From positions 1-64,000 of the forward strand of contig JAEWRN010000009.1 in assembly GCA_023460035.1 (NCBI GenBank): DNA of 64,000 nt, written 5' to 3'. The number at the start of each line of letters is the position of its first letter. The first letter of the stretch is position 1. The notes under the pieces are model-generated. The model saw nothing but the letters and a program-made list of their open reading frames with translations, had not been told where the DNA came from and made no database searches. Shown here in pieces: positions 24,796-33,446 of the stretch. A program made the position numbers and the translations under genes. Source of the DNA: Bacillota bacterium. GTDB taxonomy: Bacteria > Bacillota > Clostridia > Oscillospirales > Ruminococcaceae.

Positions 24796-26058
24796 ATGAA
24801 ACAAGTTTTAAGTGTACTGCTCGCAGGGGTGTTATTCTTTTTTACTGCCTGTACCCCCACACAGGCGGGCAGCAATGCTACGGCAGCCCCCACGGCGCAA
24901 ACGGGCAAAGAGCTTACTGCCTGCACCACAGTGACGGACAAAGGCCTTTACGATGTTGAAGTATACCGGGCGGGCATTGCAAACATCATGTATTTGGACT
25001 TTGCAACCGGCCAGCAGATATTTTTGTGCAACCGACCGGAGTGTAAACATGACAATGAAAGCTGTAACGCTTACATTTCAAATGGGGAAGGTAATTGCAC
25101 CCCCAACATATTAGTTGTGGGTGACCACTTGTTGCTGACACGTGTCGGCAATTGTGAAAAAGGGCCACTGAAAATTTTAATCGCGGATTTAAATGGTGAA
25201 AACCGGCGTACATTATGCGAGTTTAAAAGCTATCAGGATATTGCGACAGAGTTTTACACAGATGGTGATTTTTTATATTTTGGTTTAACCACGACAAACA
25301 AAGAAGAATTGACCCAAACCGAAAGCTTAGTAAAAGTATCATTGCAAACCGGCCAGATGGATACCCTGCATACCTACCCTGTAAACGAAGTTTTCCACAC
25401 CTTTTTAGGTGCCGATCAAAACAAGCTGATTGTTGACGAAGATTGGGTGGATGCCGCCGGTAAGCCGTGGCGGTCTTTGTACTGGCTGGACACCGGTAAA
25501 ACAGAAGGGGATGCCCTCAGCGAAGAACCGTTTTACACATACCCGGCAGATGAAAGAGGCCCACAGTTTTTAAACGGGTGTGTTTATACGACATTTGAGG
25601 ACAGTGGCATTATAACAGAAGAAAACATGACGACCGGCCAAAAGCGCAGTTGGGACTGTTCTGCCGTAGCACAAAACATGGTGGACTATGGCGGGTTTTT
25701 GTTCGGTCCGCTGTTTGATGACTATTTTGTTATTGATGTGTTAGAGCGCAGCGACACGAAAGCGTTTGAGGCAAAAGAATATTTATTAAATTTGACTGAT
25801 GGCAGCATTACCCCCGAAACATTGACCCGCCCGGACAATGGCCACCCGATTGCGGTGGAAGGGGTGTATCAGGATTCGCTTTGTGTGTCGATTGACGACT
25901 GGATAACGATGTTCCAGTTCGAAGACGATGAGGGCATGCACGAATATGAAACGGGGACTTTTATGTACGCCATGATCGACAAAAAAGACTATATTGCATC
26001 GAACCCCAATTACCGCATTATCCCGGCACCCACCATCCCCACCGGGGCGGGTAATTAG
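24796..26058 (+). CDS. Lipoprotein with CxHD cysteine motif, beta-propeller-like (copy 2)
   Basis: 420 residues, closely related along its whole length to the preceding lipoprotein, including the identical cluster CNRPECKHDNESCN and the shared C-terminal NPNYRIIP segment. The signal peptide ends in FFFTAC. Even the bases before both start codons (GGCAGGTGTAAC / AGCAGGTGTAAC) are conserved, so the duplication included the translation start. The middle (residues 85-120) and 290-380 differ most, which may set different binding partners. No terminator separates it from copy 1, so they are probably co-transcribed. Confidence 0.85.
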   Translation: MKQVLSVLLAGVLFFFTACTPTQAGSNATAAPTAQTGKELTACTTVTDKGLYDVEVYRAGIANIMYLDFATGQQIFLCNRPECKHDNESCNAYISNGEGNCTPNILVVGDHLLLTRVGNCEKGPLKILIADLNGENRRTLCEFKSYQDIATEFYTDGDFLYFGLTTTNKEELTQTESLVKVSLQTGQMDTLHTYPVNEVFHTFLGADQNKLIVDEDWVDAAGKPWRSLYWLDTGKTEGDALSEEPFYTYPADERGPQFLNGCVYTTFEDSGIITEENMTTGQKRSWDCSAVAQNMVDYGGFLFGPLFDDYFVIDVLERSDTKAFEAKEYLLNLTDGSITPETLTRPDNGHPIAVEGVYQDSLCVSIDDWITMFQFEDDEGMHEYETGTFMYAMIDKKDYIASNPNYRIIPAPTIPTGAGN

Positions 26059-26159
26059 CAGCTGAAAAGGTGTGCCGTTTTTGGCGCCATTGCTTTCCAA
26101 TAACCAGCAAAACCGGGGCAAGCAAAGCTGCCCCCCGGTTCAAACAGAAAGGGGGCCCC

Positions 26160-27485
26160 ATGGTGAAAACAAATAATATGCTTTGGGCCGTACTGTTTGG
26201 CATAGTGGTGTTTACTGCATTCAGCCTTACAGGCTGCACCGGCGCGCAAGGGGCGCAGCCTGCCACCACCCCAACGCCGCCGCCCACACAGCAGGGGCTG
26301 CCAGACTGGGCGGTCACCATGGCGGCACCCCCAGGTGGGCCAATGTATGCGGGTATTGCCGGCACGCAGCAGGGTTGTTATGACATTTTGCAAAGGGCGG
26401 ACGGCACGGCCGATTTAATGTATTACGACTACGCCACAATGCAAAAAGTTTATCTTTCTTCTTCCCCCAATTTGGGGCATGACCCTGCCAGCACTGCGTA
26501 TTTAGAGGATTATTCGGGCGGGGTAGGGGTCGTGACAGCCGGGCCGTATTTGTATGTGATGAAAAACGGTTCATACACCATGGTCAACGTAACAGGGGAT
26601 GAAACGATGATCCCGTATTATCTGCGCATGAACCTTGACGGCTCGCAGCGTGAAAAGTTTGTCATCCCCCCGCGGTACGAAATCAACCCATACGGCAATA
26701 TTGCCACCGATGGGAAAGATTTGTTTTTTAAGGTGGATGTGGTGAACCGCGAGCTGCACACCGAGCACACCGAGCTTGCCAAAATGGAGTTTGACGCCCA
26801 AAAGCTGACACCCTTTTATGTGGAAGAAGAGGGCGTTGGTGTAGATATTGTGGGTACCTGCAGCAAGGGGCTGATTTTAGAGCGCCGGCGGCAAAACGGC
26901 ACGACAAAAGAGACCCAGCTGCTGCTTTATAACCCTGCCCTCAGCGAGCCCATGCAGCTGACTGAGTGGCAAAGCAAAACGACCAGCGAAGCCTATGCAA
27001 ACGACTGCATCTACTATTTACAGCAGGGCAGCGAAGCGCTGTACGCGCGGGACATTTTGGCCGGCAGCGTGCAAACCGTGGCGCAAAATATCAACTGCGA
27101 TGGGGTCAAAGTAAAAAGTGCGGCTATTGTGGGGGCCGTTTACGACAACCACATTTTAATCTCGCTGGAAGACGAGCAAACAGACGAAAGCTATGTCACG
27201 GTGGATTTAGACACCGGTGCGGTGCAGCAGATGACCCTGTTTTCAGACGAAAACGGTAAGCATAAGCCGGTGCGGATTTACAGTGAATTTGCAGACGGGT
27301 TTATGGTTTACCTTGGCGAGACAGGGGTGCCTGCAACAGACCATGCGCCAGACGGTACCCCGTATGAAACAACCCTTTGGACACACCATTTTGTGCGGAT
27401 ATCCAAACAGGATTATTGGGCAAACCGGCCAAACTACCTTGAGTTTGACGACCTTGTGCTGAAAGACTACCTGCGAAACGGGTAG
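26160..27485 (+). CDS. Lipoprotein, divergent third member of the propeller-like family
   Basis: 441 residues with a clean lipobox (FSLTGC, Cys at about 23) and a Pro/Thr-rich linker. The first blade QQGCYDILQRADGTADLMYYDY aligns with the start of the two lipoproteins upstream, but the Cys cluster is replaced by SSSPNLGHD, keeping only His-Asp. The end (SKQDYWANRPNYLEF) matches their KKDFIASNPNYRI. ATG 26160 follows AGAAAGGGGG; a longer upstream frame lacks a signal. It ends just before the third LytTR-type promoter. Likely function is extracytoplasmic binding; ligand unknown. Confidence 0.83.
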   Translation: MVKTNNMLWAVLFGIVVFTAFSLTGCTGAQGAQPATTPTPPPTQQGLPDWAVTMAAPPGGPMYAGIAGTQQGCYDILQRADGTADLMYYDYATMQKVYLSSSPNLGHDPASTAYLEDYSGGVGVVTAGPYLYVMKNGSYTMVNVTGDETMIPYYLRMNLDGSQREKFVIPPRYEINPYGNIATDGKDLFFKVDVVNRELHTEHTELAKMEFDAQKLTPFYVEEEGVGVDIVGTCSKGLILERRRQNGTTKETQLLLYNPALSEPMQLTEWQSKTTSEAYANDCIYYLQQGSEALYARDILAGSVQTVAQNINCDGVKVKSAAIVGAVYDNHILISLEDEQTDESYVTVDLDTGAVQQMTLFSDENGKHKPVRIYSEFADGFMVYLGETGVPATDHAPDGTPYETTLWTHHFVRISKQDYWANRPNYLEFDDLVLKDYLRNG

Positions 27486-27560
27486 CTGCCCCCATTTTGG
27501 AACATTTGACCCGTGTTTTGGAACAAATAAGTGCCACCGCACCGCGGGGTGTGCTACCGT
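27484..27560 (+). promoter_or_regulatory. LytTR-controlled promoter of the mini-protein/ABC operon
   Basis: GGAACA at 27499 and 27520 (21 bp apart), each inside a copy of the motif found at agrBD. Six bases on is TGCCAC (27532-27537), then 17 bp and TACCGT (27555-27560). The boxes are poor matches to consensus, so the promoter would depend on activation. A TATAGA at 27560-27565 is a second candidate -10 but breaks the shared geometry. Confidence 0.7.
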
Positions 27561-27660
27561 ATAGAGGGCTGGCGAAAAACGGTGTACGGTGCCCGTGGGT
27601 GGGTAGGTGCACCGGCTGCAACACAGCGCGCCCGGCAAATCCGGCAAGGAGCAAAGCGGT

Positions 27661-27870
27661 ATGAAATTACGTTGTCTTTTGGCGGCGGTAACCTGCGCGG
27701 CATTACTTTGTGGGGCTGCGGCACCCCAGGCACCGCCCGTGCGGCAGGGGGTCTATTATAAAATAGAGGTCTGCAGCCGGGACGCGGTGCTGCTGCAAAT
27801 GTGCGACAACGTGCCCCAGCGGGTGATTGCGCGCCGCCATATGGGGCCGGGGCCGCCCGGTGAGGGGTAA
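27661..27870 (+). CDS. Small secreted protein, shortened relative of the neighbouring lipoproteins
   Basis: 69 residues. Signal peptide (MKLRCLLAAVTCAALLCGAAA) followed by about 48 residues. The stretch QGVYYKIEVCSRDAVLLQMCDN lines up with the first blade of the lipoproteins (KGFYSVEVYRQDIANIMYLD), with CVP/QRVI matching GQQIF, after which the reading frame ends. It thus looks like a family member reduced to signal plus first strand, either a remnant or a peptide kept on purpose. AAGGAG lies 10 bases before ATG 27661. It is the first gene behind the third LytTR-type promoter, 24 bases ahead of the ABC ATPase. Confidence 0.7.
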   Translation: MKLRCLLAAVTCAALLCGAAAPQAPPVRQGVYYKIEVCSRDAVLLQMCDNVPQRVIARRHMGPGPPGEG

Positions 27871-27894
27871 GGATAACAACAAGGGGGACCACGC

Positions 27895-28653
27895 ATGAAA
27901 GAACAGTTGACAAGCGCCCCGCAGCTGGAGCTGCGGGGGCTGTCGAAAACCTATACCAGTAAAAAAACGCAAAAAAAGGCGCTGGCCGGGGTCAGCTTTG
28001 TGCTGGGGCCGGGCCTGTACGGGTTGCTGGGGCCCAACGGCGCGGGCAAATCCACACTGATCAACATTGTAACCGGCACCCTTGCACCCACCAAGGGCAC
28101 AGTGCTGTGGCAGGGCAAAAACACCTTTCGGCTGGGGGCAAAGTTCCGCCGGGTGCTGGGCTATATGCCGCAGCAGCAAACACTGTATGACAGCTTTACC
28201 GGGCGGCGTTTTTTAAGCTATTTGTGCGCGCTGAAAGAGATCCCCGCCAAACAGACCGAAGCCGAGGTAGAGCGTGTGGCCGGGCTGGTGCACTTGACGG
28301 GTGAACTGGGCAAACGGCTGGGGGCTTACAGCGGCGGCATGAAACAGCGGCTGCTTGCGGCGTCGGCCCTGCTGGGTGACCCGCAGCTGATTATTTTAGA
28401 CGAGCCCACTGCCGGGCTGGACCCAAAAGAGCGGGTGCGCCTGCGCGAGACGCTGGCGGGCCTTGCCGAGCAAAAAATTGTGTTAATGGCCACCCATGTG
28501 GTGTCGGATGTGGAAACAGTGGCAAATGAAATTTTGCTGTTGCGCCAGGGCCAACTGGTGGACAAAGCGCCGCCCGCACAGTTAATTGAAGCACATGCCC
28601 CCGGCGGCGGGCTGGAGGACGTGTATCTTTCTATTTTTGGCGGTGACGAATGA
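27895..28653 (+). CDS. ABC transporter ATP-binding protein
   Basis: 252 residues, single nucleotide-binding domain of the ABC-2/drug-export type: Walker A GPNGAGKST, Q-loop MPQQQT, signature YSGGMKQR, Walker B LIILDEPTAGLD and switch His in ATHVVSD. The ATG at 27895 has AAGGGGGACCACGC ahead. It overlaps the permease gene by ATGA, so they make one transporter. Because the operon begins with a LytTR-type promoter and follows secreted proteins, export or self-protection within the quorum-sensing response is plausible (inference). Confidence 0.92.
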   Translation: MKEQLTSAPQLELRGLSKTYTSKKTQKKALAGVSFVLGPGLYGLLGPNGAGKSTLINIVTGTLAPTKGTVLWQGKNTFRLGAKFRRVLGYMPQQQTLYDSFTGRRFLSYLCALKEIPAKQTEAEVERVAGLVHLTGELGKRLGAYSGGMKQRLLAASALLGDPQLIILDEPTAGLDPKERVRLRETLAGLAEQKIVLMATHVVSDVETVANEILLLRQGQLVDKAPPAQLIEAHAPGGGLEDVYLSIFGGDE

Positions 28654-31016
28654 TGAGACGCCTTGTTGCAGCCGAACTGCGCAAAGCATGGCACAGCCGC
28701 ACCTTTTTGGTGGTGCTGGCGGGCCTGCTTGCCGCCAACCTGTTTTTGCTGTGGGTGGGCGCGGGGTCTGCCCAACAGCGCTGGGCGCCGCAGGCCTACC
28801 GCACGATGAACGGGGCGCTGGCGGGCAAAACCATGCAGCAAAAAACGGATTTTGTGGCCGAAGAGCTGCGCCGCACCAAGGCGCTGAGCATTATAGACGG
28901 GGTGCTGCGCAGTGAGGCGTATAGCGGCGGGCACACCGACAAAACCCTGCGAGAGCAATACGCGGCCGAGTTTGCCGAGTTTTACGACACCTACAAGGCC
29001 GGTGGCTTTTTGGTGTATACCGACACCCTGTCGGATGAATACCGCTTTTTGGACAAAATCAACGCCGAGTGTACCGCCGTGGGCGGCTATGACGCCTTTT
29101 TAGATTCAGTCGGCGAAAAGGCGAACCAGCTTTCGGCAATCTCCATTTTTGCAGACAGTGAGGACGGGTACGACCTTGCCAACATCGACGCGACCGCAAA
29201 GGCCTACGAGGGGATGCGCGGCACGGTGATCGACTACATGCCCCAAAAGGGTATTTATACCGCGCTTGATTTTTCGCTCACCGACGTCATCAGCGTTTGC
29301 GCCATGCTGTTAATCGCGACGGTGCTGGTGCGCGGCGAGCGGGATAACGGCCTGCTGGTGCTGATCCGCACCACGCCTGCCGGCAGGCTGAAAACCGGCA
29401 TTGCAAAGCTGCTGGCACTAGCCGCCAGCCTGCTGGTGGTACTGCTTTTGCTGTACGGGGTAAACCTTGCCTATTGCGAAGTGATGTATGGTCTGGGCGA
29501 TTTGTCGCGCAGCATTCAATCGGTGCCGGCGCTGATGCGCAGCACGTTGAAACTGAATGTCGCCGGGTACCTTGGCCTGTTTTTGCTGACAAAATGGGGC
29601 GCTGCATTTGTGGCGGGCGTGTGGGTGATGCTGGCCATGCTGGCCGCCCGGCGGCCCTTTACCGGGTACCTTGGCGCGCTGGCACTGCTGGGGGCGAACC
29701 TGCTCATCCGCAGCATCATCCCCGCCACCAGCCGGCTGAATGTGCTCAAATACGCAAACCTTGTCAGCCTGCTGCGCACCAACGAGCTGATTGGCGGGTA
29801 CCGCAACCTGTACTGGTTTGGCCAGCCGGTGCCGCTGGTGCTGGTAGAGGGAGTGACAGCGGCAGTGGCATTTGCGGCGTTTGTGGCGGCCTTTTGTGTG
29901 CTGTTTGCCCGTGCGCAGCTGATGTCGGTACACCGGCTGGTGCTGCCGCAGCGCAGCAAAGCGAAGTTTCACGCTACCACGGTGTTTCGCACCGAGCTGT
30001 ATAAGCTGCTCGTCATGAACGGGGCCATTGTGTTTTTAGTGTTGTTTGGCGCTTACGGCGTGTACACCGCACTGACGACCGAAAGCTATATCAATGCCGA
30101 CGAAATTTATTACGCCTATTATATGAAGCAGGTCGAAGGGCCGATTACGCCCGCAAAAATAGAGTGGCTGAAAGAGGCGAACGAGGAGTTTCGCCCTATT
30201 TATGACCTGCAAAAGGCACTGGGCAACGGCAAACTGAGCAACGACGAGTATACGGCGCTGATGCAGCAATATTACGGCTTGCAGCAAAAAATGAACGCGT
30301 TTCAAATTGTGGTCTCGCGCATGCAGTACCTCAGCGTGCACCCGCGCGCCCAGTTTGTATATGAAAGCGGGTATGCAAAGCTGTTTGACTTGCAGGATAA
30401 AAACGACACCAAAGACACGCTGGAGGCCGCCCTATTGTGCGCCGTGTGCTTTGCGGGCCTGTTTGCAATGGAAAAACAAACCGGCATGGCAAAGGTGGTG
30501 GGGGCAACGCCGCTGGGTCGGCAGGTAACCGTGCGGTCCAAACTGCGGGTGGCAACACTGGCAAGCGGCGCGCTCACGCTGTTTAGCGTGCTGCCGCGCT
30601 TTTGGGTAGTGCTGCGCGACTATGGCCTTGGGGCGTTTTTGGCCCCCAGTTACAGCATGACCCAGTACGACGGCATGATCGACATCCCGCTGTTTTTTAT
30701 GCTGCTGCTGTTTGTGGGCGCGCGCTTTATTGCAATTCGCGCGCTGTGCGGCGGTGTGCTGGCACTTTCGCAAAAGCTGGGCAATTTGTTTAGCGCGCTG
30801 TTTGCAGGCAGCATTTTGGCGGGCCTGCCGCTGCTGCTCAGCCTGTCGGGCATGCAGGCGGCCAAGTGGGCCAGTGTGTACCCGGCATTTCACGCGGCGG
30901 CGCTGTTTACAAGCCAAAGCGGCGCGGTGGCCGTACTGCTTTGGCTGGTTGCGCTTTGCGGGGTAATTTGGCTGTGCGATGCGTATTTATACGACAATTT
31001 TGCCTTAGCACAGTAA
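28650..31016 (+). CDS. Large ABC transporter permease (ABC-2-like)
   Basis: 788 residues. Helix near residues 20-40, an external domain of about 160 residues (45-205), then five helices (215-410); after a basic loop (HRLVLPQRSKAK) a second half starts with helix at 455-475, another external domain (480-590) and five to six helices to the end. This two-half layout resembles permeases that work as a single chain with one ATPase gene. Either ATG 28650 or 28653 could be used, coupled to the ATPase stop. The operon ends at a bidirectional terminator. Cargo unknown. Confidence 0.87.
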   Translation: MMRRLVAAELRKAWHSRTFLVVLAGLLAANLFLLWVGAGSAQQRWAPQAYRTMNGALAGKTMQQKTDFVAEELRRTKALSIIDGVLRSEAYSGGHTDKTLREQYAAEFAEFYDTYKAGGFLVYTDTLSDEYRFLDKINAECTAVGGYDAFLDSVGEKANQLSAISIFADSEDGYDLANIDATAKAYEGMRGTVIDYMPQKGIYTALDFSLTDVISVCAMLLIATVLVRGERDNGLLVLIRTTPAGRLKTGIAKLLALAASLLVVLLLLYGVNLAYCEVMYGLGDLSRSIQSVPALMRSTLKLNVAGYLGLFLLTKWGAAFVAGVWVMLAMLAARRPFTGYLGALALLGANLLIRSIIPATSRLNVLKYANLVSLLRTNELIGGYRNLYWFGQPVPLVLVEGVTAAVAFAAFVAAFCVLFARAQLMSVHRLVLPQRSKAKFHATTVFRTELYKLLVMNGAIVFLVLFGAYGVYTALTTESYINADEIYYAYYMKQVEGPITPAKIEWLKEANEEFRPIYDLQKALGNGKLSNDEYTALMQQYYGLQQKMNAFQIVVSRMQYLSVHPRAQFVYESGYAKLFDLQDKNDTKDTLEAALLCAVCFAGLFAMEKQTGMAKVVGATPLGRQVTVRSKLRVATLASGALTLFSVLPRFWVVLRDYGLGAFLAPSYSMTQYDGMIDIPLFFMLLLFVGARFIAIRALCGGVLALSQKLGNLFSALFAGSILAGLPLLLSLSGMQAAKWASVYPAFHAAALFTSQSGAVAVLLWLVALCGVIWLCDAYLYDNFALAQ

Positions 31017-31026
31017 AATAAGATTG

Positions 31027-31068
31027 AAAAAGCACTGGGTGGAAAGTGACCCCCACCCAGTGTTTTTT
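31027..31068. terminator. Bidirectional terminator between ABC operon and SDR gene
   Basis: CACTGGGTGG pairs with CCACCCAGTG across a 10-base loop, flanked by AAAA on the left and TTTTTT on the right. Confidence 0.85.
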
Positions 31069-31074
31069 GCCGTT

Positions 31075-31782
31075 TTAGGGCTGCTGAAACTGCCAGCCGT
31101 CGTCGCCGTGGTAGATCATACGGTGGGTCATGCCGCCGTCGATGCAGATGTTTTCGCCGGTGATAAACCCGGCCTTGTCCGAGCAGAGGTATAGCGCCAT
31201 ATTCGCGATGTCCAGCGGGGTGCCCACCCGCCCGGCAAACTGCTGCGCGGCGTCCGGCCCGGTGTATACGGTGCCAGTTGTATCCACCCAGCCGGGGGAG
31301 ATGGAGTTGACCCGCACCCGCCCGGCAAGGCTGGCCGCAAGGGCGTGGGTGAGTGCGGCAATGCCGCCCTTTGCGGCGGTGTAGCTTTCGGTGAAGGGCT
31401 GGCTCATGCGGTCGCGGCTGGACGAAATATTGACGATGCTGGCCCCCGGTGCAAAATAATCGAGAAAAAGCCGGGTCAAGTAATACGGCGCGCTGATGCC
31501 CACCCGCAGGGCGGCGTTGAATTCGTCCCACCCGCAGCGGTCAATGCCCAAAAAAGCGGGCGGCGCGTTGTTGATGAGAAAATCCACCCGGCCATACTGT
31601 GCAAGAACCTTTTGTGCGAACCGGCGCAGGGTTTCTTCGTCGCCAAGCTCACCGGTAAAATAGGGGTTTTCGGTGCGGTCAATCACACACACCGCGGCCC
31701 CGGCCTTTGCAAATTCTTCGCAGATGCATTTGCCAATGCCGCCGGCCCCGCCGGTGACAACGGCCACTTTGCCCTCAAACAT
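31075..31782 (-). CDS. Short-chain dehydrogenase/reductase
   Basis: 235-residue classical SDR. The cofactor loop is TGGAGGIG, followed by VIDRTE (acidic residue after strand 2, favouring NAD), the NNAP motif, catalytic Ser in NISSSRD and the YxxxK pair in YTAAKGG. The C-terminus SPGWVDTTG and GENICIDGGMTHRM are typical. ATG 31782 follows AAAAAAGGGGGGCACACA. It converges on the ABC operon. Possible substrates are sugars or hydroxy acids; no neighbour fixes it. About 255 bases separate it from the amidohydrolase gene upstream, so it probably has its own promoter. Confidence 0.9.
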   Translation of the reverse strand: MFEGKVAVVTGGAGGIGKCICEEFAKAGAAVCVIDRTENPYFTGELGDEETLRRFAQKVLAQYGRVDFLINNAPPAFLGIDRCGWDEFNAALRVGISAPYYLTRLFLDYFAPGASIVNISSSRDRMSQPFTESYTAAKGGIAALTHALAASLAGRVRVNSISPGWVDTTGTVYTGPDAAQQFAGRVGTPLDIANMALYLCSDKAGFITGENICIDGGMTHRMIYHGDDGWQFQQP

Positions 31783-32037
31783 TGTGTGCCCCCCTTTTTT
31801 GTGATACCAATCCGCTTTTTCACTATAGCTGTTTTACCACTGTTTGGCAAGCAGGCGCATGGGCACAAAATACAAAATGGCCGCCCATTGTATTGCGGGT
31901 AGCCGTTTTGTGGTCAAAGGGCAATGTACCAACAACCGAAGAACGGTTTGCAGTAGGGTCTACAGTTGCCAAACATCGAAAGTAGAAATCAAAAAAGCAG
32001 GATGCAGTTACACCGGCACTACAGCGGTGAGACCGCA

Positions 32038-33351
32038 TTAGGTCTGCTGCGGCAGCGTGCCCAAAATACGCAGCTTTGCGTCTACAATACGCTGTACCTT
32101 GTACCGCACCTTTTCCATGTCGATGGTCAAAAATTCCCCGTTTCGGTAAAGTACCCGCCCGTCCACCATGTTCAGCACCACATCGGCGCTTTGCCCGGCA
32201 TACAGCAAATTGGCCAGCGGGTTGATAAGCGGCAGCATGGCGGGGCTGTCAAGGTTGTACACCACAATGTCGGCCCGGTTGCCGGGTGCAATGGCCCCGC
32301 AGTCGGTGCGGCCCTGTCCCAGCGCACCGGCCTTGCAGGCGGCCTCCATCAGCGCGGGGGCGGGCAAAAATTCGGCATCGTGCATTGCGCCCTTGTGCAG
32401 CAGCCCGGCAAGGGTCGTTTCTTCCAGCATGTTCAGGTTGTTGTTGCTGGCGGCGCCGTCGGTGCCAATGGCAACGCGCACCCCCGCTTGTTGTAGCGCG
32501 GCAAGCGGGGCAATGCCGCTGCCCAGCTTTAAATTGCTGGACGGGCAGTGTGCCACGGTTGCCCCGTGCTGTGCCAGCAGTTGCATATCCTGCGGCTCTA
32601 CCCACACGCAGTGGGCGGCGGTGACCGGCTGCTCAAACACGCCCAGCGTCTCAAACCAGCGGGCAGCTGTCATGCCGCGGCGCTGCTTTGCCTCTTCGTG
32701 CTCGCGCTGTGTTTCGGAAAGGTGCAAATGCATGCGCAGCTTCTGTGCGCCGGCAAACTCTGCCGCTTCGCGCGCCAGCAGCGCGTCACAGGTGTATTCG
32801 GCGTGCAGTGCAACGTCGGCCCGCAACCGCCCTGCGGGCGCCGCCTTTGCAAATTCCAGCAGGCTAAGGGTGTCGTTGTAGGCGGGGGTATCGGCAAAAT
32901 GGTGCTCGCCCGGCCCGCCGGAGACAGCCCCATAGCCGAGGTTTGCCTTGATGCCGCTTTCCAGCACGGCTTCGGCGATATTGGGCATTAAAAAATACAT
33001 GTCGGTAAATGACGCGGTACCGCTGGCCAGCATTTCGGCAATGCCAAGCAGCGCGCCCCAATAGGCGTCCTCGCCGCTCAGCAGCCCCTCAAACGGAAAA
33101 ACCCGCTCGGCCAGCCAGCGCTGCAACGGCAGGTTTTCGCCATAGCCGCGCAGCAACGTCATGGGCACATGGCAGTGCGCGTTAAAAAAGCCCGGTGCGG
33201 CCAGCTTGCCCCGCCCGTCAAACACATCACCATGGTAGCCCTGTGGCACCTCTTGGGTGATGGCGGTGATTTTGTTCCCCTCTACCAAAATATTGGCGTG
33301 AGGCTGCACATGGTAGTGCTCGTCAATCAGCAAAATGTCGCGAAACAGCAT
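32038..33351 (-). CDS. mtaD: Amidohydrolase of the MTA/SAH deaminase (ATZ/TRZ) family
   Basis: 437 residues. Metal-dependent deaminase: HxH in FFNAHCHVPMTLLRGYGENL, His in VALHAEYTCD, His in TAAHCVW and Asp in IGTDGAASNNNLNM. This set, with the PLQRWL segment, fits 5-methylthioadenosine/S-adenosylhomocysteine deaminases, though related guanine or triazine deaminases cannot be ruled out. ATG 33351 is preceded by GAGGTGCCTT; an in-frame start at 33450 lies in the neighbouring gene. It sits 95 bases downstream of the Crp/Fnr regulator on the same strand and may be its co-transcribed partner. Confidence 0.87.
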   Translation of the reverse strand: MLFRDILLIDEHYHVQPHANILVEGNKITAITQEVPQGYHGDVFDGRGKLAAPGFFNAHCHVPMTLLRGYGENLPLQRWLAERVFPFEGLLSGEDAYWGALLGIAEMLASGTASFTDMYFLMPNIAEAVLESGIKANLGYGAVSGGPGEHHFADTPAYNDTLSLLEFAKAAPAGRLRADVALHAEYTCDALLAREAAEFAGAQKLRMHLHLSETQREHEEAKQRRGMTAARWFETLGVFEQPVTAAHCVWVEPQDMQLLAQHGATVAHCPSSNLKLGSGIAPLAALQQAGVRVAIGTDGAASNNNLNMLEETTLAGLLHKGAMHDAEFLPAPALMEAACKAGALGQGRTDCGAIAPGNRADIVVYNLDSPAMLPLINPLANLLYAGQSADVVLNMVDGRVLYRNGEFLTIDMEKVRYKVQRIVDAKLRILGTLPQQT

Positions 33352-33446
33352 AAGGCACCTCGTTTCTGTTGTAATAGGTACAGCAAAGGGCGCGCCCCTG
33401 CGGGCCCGCCCCCTTGTTTTGCCCAAAGGGGTGAATGCCGTGGCGT

